A DNA stretch of 64,000 nucleotides from Mesodorylaimus sp. YZB2_4 (taxonomy: Eukaryota > Nematoda > Enoplea > Dorylaimida > Dorylaimidae). Position numbers and translations under genes: made by a program. Below are positions 12,010 through 22,600 of this stretch, piece after piece. Where the stretch lies: assembly GCA_030248295.1 (NCBI GenBank), contig JASANH010000751.1:433770-497769 (forward strand), read 5' to 3'. Below the pieces are notes generated by a model. That model did not search any database. It was not told the DNA's origin and worked only from the letters and a program-made list of their open reading frames with translations. Within the stretch, counting starts at the first letter, position 1. Each line of letters begins with the position of its first letter.

Positions 12010-13422
12010 ATGGATTTGACTCGCTTGAAGCACTTGATTCGGTCAAAACCCGAACAACTAATTGTGATCGCGATCAAAGGCCGATACCCGTTCATCACAG
12101 ATTTGAGAGGGTTGGATTTGTCGAATTGCATATCTATCCTGCTCGTTAACAGTTTCTACGTCAACCAAACCCCGCAACATCTCTTTGACCACTTCGACCT
12201 GGTTGGATGCCTCGACATCGGTCAGTTCTGGCTGGGTGGTGCCCTCTCACGATTGGACACGTTGGAACTCCCGCAACTGGACAGAGCTATCGATCAGTTG
12301 CTGAATGAGTTCGAATCGGCCGATCCTAATTTTGATGTGACTCGCGTACGACTGGCTGTTCTGGAAGAGCAGTTTGTGCGATTAGCGGCTAAAATTCGTC
12401 AACAATATGGAATACCTGGCGCGAGACCAGAAGACGTGGACAGATTCACTGATAAGGCGTGCATGAAAAGAACTGCCACTGATGGGGGTCTGGACACGGC
12501 CAAGTACATCATCACTACCCCGGCTGTTTTTTTGAAAAGCAACTCAAAAAAAGAGCAAGTGGAACAAATGCTGGGGTACCCAATCATGGTGAAACCATTG
12601 CACGGTGTTGGAGGAGCAGGTATCAATTTTTGGGTTAGATTTTTGTCATTGAAGATTGGGCTGATTCCAATTTCAGGCATTACAAAAATCGATAGCCGCT
12701 CGCAACTGGAATCGTGGCTTAGCAATCATCAGGACCCGAGTACAGAATTTCTAATCGAGGAGTACATAAATGGGGTAGAATACCACTGTCTGGCCTTGCT
12801 ACAATCATCCAACATCCAACTCTTTCCCTCCCCCCTCTATGTCTATGGTCATAGCTTCTTCACTGGCATCAGTCAAGGCTGGCCTTCGTGCATGGATGTT
12901 GAACGTGACATAGAAAAATGCGAAATTGTTGAAAAGTTCTTGCACGAAACTATTCGAGTTTTTCAACCACCAGATGCCACCTTAATATTTGTACAAACTT
13001 TTTTAACCAGTGACGGTCAAATGAAATTTAGCGAATTAGCTATTCGACCACCAGGAATGATTGGAAGTGTCATGTTTCTGGAAAACAGTGGTATTAGTCC
13101 AGAAAGTGTGCAAATTATGGCCCAGACTCGTCCAATCGACTTTTCTACCATGAGAGAAAAGCCCAAGAAATTTTGTTCGAATCTTGTATATCCAAAAGTT
13201 CAAGGCTTTGTAAAAAACATAAATCAACTGCCAGTGGGGGCCCTAAAAAGTGAAGTTAAGGTAGTGCACATTGCAAAAATTGGTGACGAGACGAAATCGG
13301 CCACTAATATCGGCGATATGGCAGTGCGAGTCCTTTTATGGAATGAGGATGGAGAAGTTATGCGAAAGGACATCGATTGGTTGCGAGCGAATTATCAGCC
13401 ATTGGTGATAGCTAAAAACTAG
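12010..13422 (+). CDS. ATP-grasp domain ligase, two exons with a 57-base intron
   Basis: Predicted ATP-dependent carboxylate-amine ligase; substrate unknown. The unspliced frame is open for 470 codons, but 12620-12676 (GTATCA...TTTCAG) is very likely a 57-base intron. Removing it keeps frame and restores the ATP-grasp glycine loop as GVGGAGITKIDS, giving 451 residues. Features: an N-terminal pre-ATP-grasp domain (about 1-130), YGIPGARPEDVDRFTDKACM (about 137-156, like GxPGPS...DKxxM of amino-acid ligases), lysine before the glycine loop (PIMVKPLHGV), IEEYINGVEYHC (about 228-239), and the metal-binding end KFSELAIRPPGMIG (about 320-333), the counterpart of FEINxRxxGG. The best resemblance I see is to the L-amino-acid ligase/carnosine synthase-like group. 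Nearly intronless in an intron-rich region, so bacterial origin is possible but untested. A TATA box lies 85 bases upstream. Confidence 0.8.
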   Translation: MDLTRLKHLIRSKPEQLIVIAIKGRYPFITDLRGLDLSNCISILLVNSFYVNQTPQHLFDHFDLVGCLDIGQFWLGGALSRLDTLELPQLDRAIDQLLNEFESADPNFDVTRVRLAVLEEQFVRLAAKIRQQYGIPGARPEDVDRFTDKACMKRTATDGGLDTAKYIITTPAVFLKSNSKKEQVEQMLGYPIMVKPLHGVGGAGINFWVRFLSLKIGLIPISGITKIDSRSQLESWLSNHQDPSTEFLIEEYINGVEYHCLALLQSSNIQLFPSPLYVYGHSFFTGISQGWPSCMDVERDIEKCEIVEKFLHETIRVFQPPDATLIFVQTFLTSDGQMKFSELAIRPPGMIGSVMFLENSGISPESVQIMAQTRPIDFSTMREKPKKFCSNLVYPKVQGFVKNINQLPVGALKSEVKVVHIAKIGDETKSATNIGDMAVRVLLWNEDGEVMRKDIDWLRANYQPLVIAKN

Positions 13423-13904
13423 GCACCAAGATATTATTTTGTGCCGGTGATACAATTTGATTCCGTGATTTTTTCTCCTAAGGCTTTTATTCATGTAGAG
13501 ATTGAAAATTAATGACCCGCATGTCGCTGTGCCGATGAAAGCGTCTTTAGTAGTAGCAAGGGTAACATTGAGGAAAGTGAGTACACTATGATAAGTACTG
13601 TAGTCCTATTGCAGTCAAGCTTGGCATACTTCATTTTGCTCAGATCTAAATCCCCGTTTGAGAGAATGCGAAAGTCGAATTGAATTGAGAAAATTAAATA
13701 GCACGCACTTCGCGCGCTTTTAATTGTGATGCGCAGGATCGCAGATTACTGTAATCGCAACGATAAAAAAATCACTAAAAATTTTCTGGAACGTGGAAAA
13801 ATTGAAGCAGTTTGATTCCTCTGCTAAAGCAGATAAAATTCCTCTCGCGGAGATCATTAAAAATTTTTAACTAAAAAATCCTTGACTGAACAGTGGGGTT
13901 TCCA
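13423..13904. other. Spacer downstream of the ATP-grasp gene
   Basis: No gene or clear repeat seen. A short GC-rich palindromic string (gcgcgctttt) occurs near 13712. Confidence 0.5.
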
Positions 13905-14358
13905 GACCTATACCGTATTTCCTCGAAATCCTCCCCCCCTTGGTTATTTCCCCCGTCTAGACACCAATTGAACTTTATTCTCTCCCCCTCTGGAAATCCT
14001 GCACCAGGGACGAATTGAATTACCGCGCAAACTCATCAGGTGTGGAAAATGCGAATGATATGAGTGTTAGCGTGATAGAAAATGTTTTCCTTGAAAAGTC
14101 AGATGATGAAGATGAGGTTAAAGACGAAGATATCGTGCATATTGATTGAATTCGGCTATAAGTAGCTATCGGGAAGAGAAGTAGTGAAATAAACAAAGTT
14201 AGCAGCACTTGTTGAGAAGCTTTTGACTGTCTATCTTTCAATAGTTCCATTCTCCTCCCTCTGGAATCCCTCCTCTGGCTATTCTCCGCCCGTCTTGGAC
14301 CCATTTGAAAAATTTTTTCCTCCTGGGAAGAATTTCGAGGAAAAAAGATATACTGGCA
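13905..14358 (+). mobile_element. Pogo/Tigger-like DNA transposon remnant
   Basis: Left end tataccgtatttcctcgaaa (about 13909) is matched in inverse at about 14330-14355, where atttcgaggaaaaaagatat reads back as atatcttttttcctcgaaat. On the plus strand, about 14020-14150 reads NSSGVENANDMSVSVIENV followed by an acidic tail (SDDEDEVKDEDIV) and stop, like the C-terminal end of a pogo-type transposase. No DDE core is present, so this is an internally deleted, non-autonomous copy. Confidence 0.55.
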
Positions 14359-14482
14359 TTTATCGTTTTTTTAAGACCAATATTTCAATTTTTTTAATTA
14401 CAGATAGAAAGTGCGCAACAACACTAGTGAGCAAAGTAATTTGAATAGCACGGTTACAGAATGACCTGATGCCTGTGCATCA

Positions 14483-14899
14483 GGGCCTAATTATAGCTGG
14501 CCGTACGCCTGGCGCGCGGGCGCCAAATTCGAGGAGGCGCCACTTTCGGGCCATTTTTCTCGAAAGTTTCAGCAATAACCTAAATCATGTCAGCGACAAT
14601 TTTGTAGAGGAAAATGTGCCCCATCAAGTAAATACAACTCGCTTTCTTGCTTTCTCAGTTTTAGATTTATATGGAAGATTTTTCAGTGGTTTTTGTAAAA
14701 CACAAAAAGACAAAATTTGTTAGTAACTTGATAAAAGCAGTAAAAGCAAAACAATGACAACCAGTCGATAAGCACACTTTTCTCTACAAAATTGTCACTG
14801 AGGTGAATCCATGGTTATCACTAAAAATTTCGAGAAAACTTGGCCGAAAGCGCCGGAGGCGCAAAAACGAATTTCGATACCCAGCTATTATTTAGTCCT
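14483..14899. mobile_element. Hairpin transposon family H, copy 1
   Basis: Element with long inverted arms. Left end gggcctaattatagctgg, right end ccagctattatttagtcct. Arms carry ttttctcgaaagtttcagc and cagcgacaattttgtagagg on the left, and ctctacaaaattgtcactga and aaaatttcgagaaaa on the right. Related copies: 18308-18832, 50015-50442, 55449-55799, 55790-56132. Confidence 0.8.
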
Positions 14900-16682
14900 C
14901 AAAGTCAAAGGCGCGCGACGTGCGCATAAGATGGCGCTTATGCTGATAAATCTCGAGGAAACTGAGGAAAAATAGTTTCACCACAGTTTTTCCGACCAAT
15001 TTTACTGACATTGCTATCCTGCGCATCACAGTCAAAAACGCGCGAATTCCAATTTCCTCTGAAAATTCCGCCTGCGCATTCTTAAAAACGGAGATACGGA
15101 TCTAAGAAAACCTATGTATGCCAACACGGTTATTACAGTAGAGACATTTTTTTCAAGGTTACCTCCTCCCCACGGTTCTACTTTGGCTGGCAAAAACATA
15201 TTGTCAAGTTTACACATGCAGGAAACTTTCGCTTACGAAACAATGCAGTCAGTACAAGTGGCTGAGTGGGTGGGTGAAATCGACTGAGAACAGACGCTAA
15301 AGTGCCTCAAAAACATCTGGTTAGGTCTTTCGTGAAGTTTGCAATCGAGAAGCCGCTGTTTTCTATCTTTGCCCTAAATCACGAGCAATTAGTCAATCAA
15401 TCGGAATTTATAAACTGAAAATCACAAAATTGTACAAAAATTACAGCCTGTAATTAAGTGTAAATCCATGATAAAGGAGCATTAAATTTTTGGGTAGCTG
15501 ATAAACAAATTAAAAGCAAAGAATTTCGAAATATATTCTCAAATCCCGCCTTCATTACGGTGATAGACTTCTTGTAGGAATTGTAGGAAACCAGCTTTGA
15601 TAAAAATTAAAACAGGCAATTTCAACAGAATTTTCGAAATGCTTATGCGTGTACCGCGCTGGCATGGGGATCTCAATGAATCTATTGCATCTATTCCATA
15701 AACGGGGGGCTCGCATACGAATGGTGGCTAGAAAAAGATAAAATATATAATTTACTTGTTATTACATTCTCTGCTAAAGAACTCTTACTTTACATATTTC
15801 TTCGCAACTCGGGCATACAATGTCTCCTTTATGAAATCGTTTTTTACCTGCACCTCCTGAATCATACTGACGAGATATATGAATTTCTAAACAAACACCC
15901 ATGTCAGTCTAAATTGATTGAGTAAGAAAGTACTGCTCACTCGACTGATTGGACCAGCATACTTTCCAAGCTCGCCATTTCATACTAGCGCCCGTATAAT
16001 GAGCTTGAACCAACAATCGACCTTTTCTGCACTGGTACTGCAAGAATAGATCTTTGATCAATAAACACTTCAATAAATCTTTTGATGAAGCAGTTAAATT
16101 TCACAAGAATTCTCTAGTTAATGTGTGCATCAGTGCTTTTGATACCGTGCTTTCTCTAACATGAGAATTTTTAATGGTGCAAAATGTAGACTATATCAGA
16201 TGATTAGTCCAGATCTATGCTCTTTCTTATCTTCTGACGACAAAACATGCGGGAAGCTCTTTTCGCGCACGGCTAACAAAAATTCCCACAGCACTCAAGG
16301 CTCATTTATACTGGCCAACGAGTTCTCTGTGACAGAGCGGCGCGCTGCTTGGAATGGTCCCAGATTTTCATGTTCAAGGATTACTGTACTCTGTCCCAGA
16401 CTTCACTGGACCCTAAAAACTCGGGGACCAGTATCAATAAGCCTTCAGCTAGCTAAGCAGACACCTTTGCAGTTGGCTGGCGTGCAACAGATCTGTGCTG
16501 TGATGTGTATCTGCGATGACAATTTCGCTTTGCTATAAGCATTTCCAGTACGGGCGCGAATTCGAATTTTAGACTCGTCAAATTTGGCAGATCCTTCAAG
16601 GCCGCTGGTACAAGCGAGGTTTTCATATCAGCATATGCATTTGCAAATAAATTGAGCCACTAAAAATTGCAGCCAATCTGTT
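14900..16682. other. Spacer
   Basis: No gene recognised. An open frame at 16161-16538 (+, 125 codons) has no family features. The C-terminal exon of the downstream protease, if there is one beyond 16692, would lie here but could not be identified. Confidence 0.5.
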
Positions 16683-19600
16683 TTAACCTACTCTGTAACA
16701 ACCTGCGCCATGAGCTAATTCAAAACTCGGTGCAATGGCGCCCAACCGCCCACATCCATACGCTTCGAATTTTCCATCTTGTTTGAAACAAATAGATTCC
16801 GATCCATAAATTTCGACGCCCCAATTCGCCTCAGGTTCTTTAAAGAAATATATCAGAAGAATAAAAACATACAAAAGAATTATCAAATGTTACTCGGTTG
16901 AGCGTGGGCATTGACGCACACACCATCCCCATGCCTCTGCGTACTCGCATTATCCTTAGCTCCATAATAGGTGTCGGACCAGGTGGCACATCCATCAGTC
17001 AAGTGGTTACTCCCTTGCACATGTATTCCACTGTATTTCGATCCACTTGCTTTATCTTCGAAATACTGAAATCAGGAACACAAACAAATTGATTATTTAT
17101 TTGAAACAGGTCAATCGATAATGAAGTACTCGCAAAGGGTCCCAAATATTTCAAGAAACTGCCATCTCGACTACGCAGAACCCTGAGCGAACCGTGAACT
17201 ACGTGAAAAACCTAATCATTAGTCTGCTGATGAAGTGAAAAATGAAAAAGTGAGGGTGGAAAAAATTCTCGCGGGGAAGGATCAAGATTGTAGGTCGGTT
17301 TGTGCCTGGCTGCTAGCCAAGGGCAGTGAAATATTGTGCCGGGTCTAATAGGCCCAGCTTTACTCTTCGCGTCTCCACAGTAGCACCTCCACACGAAGGC
17401 ATTCTGGACAGGACACCGTCTTCCTCAGACGGCGGTGGGTGGGCTGTGGACCCAATCGGTGATGGACAGCCGAGACTGTCTCCTCGTTTGGCATCCCTAT
17501 CCCTCCTCGGAGCATCTTGACTGTACTGGGTGAGTCAGCCAACACCAACTGGGTTGCCATCTTTGCCAGGTGATCAAAAAATCCGCTAGCATGGTCGCGA
17601 GGGTTACAGCATCTACTGTAAATCCTCAGTTGCTACCTTATGGATAGGATTTTGAGAGGGGTGATTGTGAGACATTTCCCCACCGTGTCTGTTGGGGGGA
17701 AATGACCAGGGTCGTCACTGGGCCAAAAGGTTCCGACCTGGGGATGTGATTAGGGGTTTAGGATTTCGAACAGGTCTGGCGCAAAAGTACATTTATGGTC
17801 AGATAATACTTTATGAAGGGCCTTCATGTGTTGTCTGGTCCCATGAAAATCGGCTATGGGAAATTGTTTTTTCACCCTGATCCCTCTGCCGCAGGATCAT
17901 GAAAAATGATCCGTTTACAGCCCTGCAGGATTTTATTGAACCAAGCCCGCTTTTGCTCTACTGTCGCTGGCCAGCAGCTCACACAGCAGCATCTCTCTGT
18001 GCGTCTCTATCAGAAGCGCCTCCACATGAGGGCATCCTGGACCAGTCACAGACTTCCTTGGACTTCCTCTGACCTCTGACTTCCTCTGACCCGATGTTCG
18101 ACAGCAGAATTGTCCGCTCGACGCACCTCTAGGGTACCGGCTGAATCACCCACAGCCTGACGTGCGAAGTCAGCGAGGGTTTACAGTTCGCGAACTGACA
18201 TCCGTCACCGGGGATCGAACCAAGTCGAAGAACTCGCTCCCAAGCAATACGGAGAGACGAATGCAAAACCGCTGCACCACCGCGGCCGCCAAAGCTCGAA
18301 TAACTAAAGGCCTAATCATAGTCGATCATTCCCCTGTTCCTGTTACCGGGCTGCGAGTCGAACACCCGCCCATAACTGCACACCTGGCGTGAGAGGCAGA
18401 CGCCTAACCCACCAGGCCACGAACCCAGCGCAGAAAGGCGAACGTGCGCCAAAGTCGCGGAGTTGCCGCTCTGAAGCGATTTTTCTCGAAATTTTTAGCG
18501 GTACTCTAAATTGATGCCAGCGACAACTTTATAGAGAAGAATATGCTCTATCAAGCACATATACTTTCGAGGCTCAATTTTTCGTTTTCAGTTTTAATCA
18601 AGGATTTCTTGTAAACTTTTACGATTAAAACGCAAAAGGTTCGTTGTAAACTCAATAAAAGCAGTAAAAGCAAAACAAGGACAACCAATCGATAAAGCAC
18701 ATTTTTCTCTACTGAATTGTCGCTGATAGCAACTCAGGTTATCGCTAAAAATTTCGAGAAAAATCGGCCGAAAGCGGCGATGGCGCAAAATGAATTTCGA
18801 TGGTCGTGTGTGCACCAGATTCTTCTGTGAAATGCTGTAACCGGACTTTTGTGTCACCCTGCACATAATTAGGGTATTTCAAAAATTGTTAGACTTACCG
18901 TGTATCGCTTTTCAATTTTCGCCCCCTCTTTGTTCACTTCTTGCCATTGGCAGACGGCGATATACGCACGATCAGCGCTGCACGTGCGAGGTGTGGATCC
19001 TTGCACTTTTCGTTGCAAGTAATCAGCCCAATTGCAAAATGGTGCAGCAGCTTCTGGTTCATCCCTAATAAAAAAACCTTTTAAAGGCGCTTAGTCAAAA
19101 CTTTATGCCAAAAAGTAATCACAAGCGTGAGTCCATGTATTCACGACAACTTTGCTTGGCAAAAATGCATCCCCTGTCTTGTCCGAAGTGCAGTATATCG
19201 CCCATTTCCATGTCTACTTTGTACCACCTATAATCAGATGACAAGCAAAAAATTGTTTTTCCTAATTCTAGAAAACCTAAAGCTGGAGAGGATAGAAGAC
19301 GCATGTGTGAAAAATGGCTTTCATGCTCAAGGCTCAGATTTTTGTAAAGTAAATATCTAGATAAACTAGAAAACTCAGTCAGCATAAAAAATCGACAGAT
19401 ACCCAGAATCTTCCAGAAGCATCAATGTAACCTGGGATAAGTAACTTTTCCGACTTATTATTCCCGTCATGATTTCTGGCTAAATTTTAAAAGTTTGTTA
19501 ATTAAAGTTGAAAAATTTTCAATTCATATTTACTCCAAATAAGCGCCTTTCCCAATGACTGCCAGCTGTGCCACTACCGCCTTCATTTTCCAATTCGGCA

Positions 19601-22600
19601 CCTTCCAAATCGGGACACTTGAAATGGTCTTGGACAAATTTCTGAAAGTACTCCCACATTTGAATTTTCGAAATGAGAGGAAACGGGACTCACTTTGACT
19701 CCAGGAGTGGCGATCAGCTTAGCTTGGTGAGTGTACATATATCCTGGATGAATCATCCATGTACGATTTACAAAAATAGGACCAGGTTTGGGGCTGAAAA
19801 ACTGGTTTAAAGGCTTCTGACTTATGAATAGGTCATAATTTGCAGGCGCATGACTCATGAAAAATTCAGTTCAGAAGTTATTTGCGGTCAGCGGCTCCAC
19901 AAAGAAGCAATAAACCGTCATTGTCTCTCTAATGGAACTATTTTTATGGAACTTCTTTTTGAATTTTGGAATTTCTGTCAGGTGAAAAGAGTGCACAGAT
20001 ATAAAAATGCACACATAATCCGTATTTGTCAGAGGCGGTTATTGCAAGCACACAAATTCTAGACTGTAAGGGTTAAGCGCATAAAAGTCAACTCTTACGT
20101 TGTGATGCTGTAGTAGCTGCTGAAAGCATAAGAGCTTATTCCCTGAAACAATAAAAGTAAGTCTGATGTTGCTTCAGGCTTCAGGAAAAAGATGATTCAA
20201 CAAGACTTGACCGAGACACAACCTTCGTTTTATTTCCCCGCAAATGCCCCTCAATTTTCTAAGAGAATTTAAGGGATGCGAAGATTTGTTGAGTGCTTCA
20301 TTTTTACTTCCCTGAGGGGGGAGGGGGGAATTTTAAGTAAACATGTTTCCCGCCTTTTGTAAATTCGAATTTTCGAGCATTTTCTTGGTAAAGATTAAAT
20401 AACACAAACATAAATGATTTTGAGTCCATCACCTCATGGTGTGGGTAAGACATGCTATTTTAGAGCAGTTCATTGAGACTCCTTGCATTGTTTTATCCGA
20501 GCATGCCCAGTGGGTTTTTCCTGCATCCGCATCTGGTACGTGCCTAACTAGGGAAATGGTTGGAATGACCCAGTACTTACCAAAGCATGCAGCAACTCGT
20601 GCTTCAGAGTGGCTACAGTGGCATCGAAATTCCAACCTTCATGTTGGACCTTGTTAGCGCATACTTTTACATCACCAATCAATGGCCTAAAATGATTAGT
20701 TTTGAAATCCTTATTAAAAAAATGATGTACCTTTTGTCAATGTTATCATTTCTTAGACATGTCCCTGCTGTTGCCAATGTTTGTCCATCGCAATCTTCTG
20801 CTTTTACGTATACGATAAAATCGGTATCGGGAATTCCTCCAGCAGCACTCTGGCAATCCTGCAAAATCGAGCATTGCGAAAAAGGAGGAATGAATTTCAA
20901 AATAGCACTTACTACAGTCCTATTTCGCTGATGTTGCTTGAAGTCGCTACCTGCCCCACTGCACATGCTAAATATGCAAAAATTGTAAATCCTGTATGAA
21001 CCCAACTGACATTGAAAAAACTCAAAAACCGACTGCATATTGCGCATGCAAATCTGGATCTGGTCATCAAGTTAGGGGAGCAACGGATTGCAGGGCTTGT
21101 TAAACAGTGGAGCAAAGGAGCTTAAGAAAAAAAGCTTGACGTTTCCTTACTTTTCGTCCAACAATCCAATCGGACAGGGTGCACGACGGACTTTTAGTAA
21201 CTTTTGAAAAAAATCTGCGGTGGTGTCAAGCACACTCTGAAAGATAAGTACAGTATTATCTGTTGTAGGAAACATGTCGGTTACAGAAATACACAGCAAG
21301 AAACCAAAGATTATCGACATCAAAATTTCAGCAAAAACACCTATCCTGAAACTAGATTTTACCGTTCATACCTTCCTAAATTCTGAGGATACCATATTTA
21401 AAATAAAAAAAAGACGGATCCAGCTCAACTTCTGTAGCTTACGATTAGTTGTCAGAAGCATAAGCGCTATATGACTGCATTCGGAGAGTAAAAGTTGGTC
21501 TGATTGTCAGATAGCTGAAGTCATTAGACAGGCAATCGTTCCAAAATTACTCTGGCCCAGCAGTTGAGTGGGTCCTATTCCAATCCCAGTTTGGACCTGG
21601 TTCAGACCTTCTGTTTCCTTTGGGAATGCACACGCGGCACGTGATGGGCGCGCATATTTTCGTTTATCATCTACTTGTTTATCATCGTTTATCTACTAGT
21701 TTTATCACAAGCAAGCGAACAGTGATTCGTTAGTCGCAAATTAACTTCGCCACAAGCGCAAGCATACAGCCGTCATTTATGTACTGTACACTCATCACGA
21801 ATCACGAGACGACGTCGTCAACGAATGCTCATCCCAATATCAAGCCCAACATGAAGCCGAGCATGAAGCAGCAGGCGAGGATGAAGGCGGTGATCTTGAG
21901 CATGGTGGCAGCTTCGTTTGGGTACTGCGAACGGGCATAGCCGTAGATTTGCATGGCTCGCAGGTTGAGGAACCACGCCGATTCGCGAGGGTCGTTCAGG
22001 TCGACGTAGATGGTGCCACGATCAGTCAACGAGTTCAGCGAGTTCAACGTTTGATCGAAACGAATCCTGCAAAAATCAATATGTTTGCTGAAATATGCAA
22101 TCGCTCATTGCTGATCAACTATCGATTTTTGTCTTTCCGAGTGCGATAATCACAAAATCATTAAAAGTGTCGATATTGATCAAGATCAATCGATAAATAT
22201 GGATTTGCAGGAGGTTACTTACGGGACGAAGATGGTGCTGGTTTCTCCTTTGCCGATGCCTTTCCACAATTCCACCGCGTCGAGCACGCCCTTCTGCGCT
22301 TGTCCACTCGTGGCCGCCCGTTTCTCGTCGAGGAAGGAGGTCTCGATGGCGAACGATCGATCGAGTTGGGGCGACGGGTCGACCGTGTTCAATACGGACA
22401 CTTCGAACGGCTGAGTGTCCAAGGCCGACAAAACACCCACGTTCGTCGGCTGCACTCGAAATTGACGGACTTGGCTGCCGTCGAAACGCACTCGAAACAA
22501 AATCAAGCCATTGCACCTGTTGCGCAATTTGACCTTGACGCATTGGGCCACCACACCGACCGCAGCCGATGGACGAGTGAAAAAGATTTCCGTCGGCCCT

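Noticed and set aside
12010-13422. Bacterial contamination
   Set aside because: The gene has a spliceosomal-type intron and a TATA box and sits between animal genes with the same repeats.
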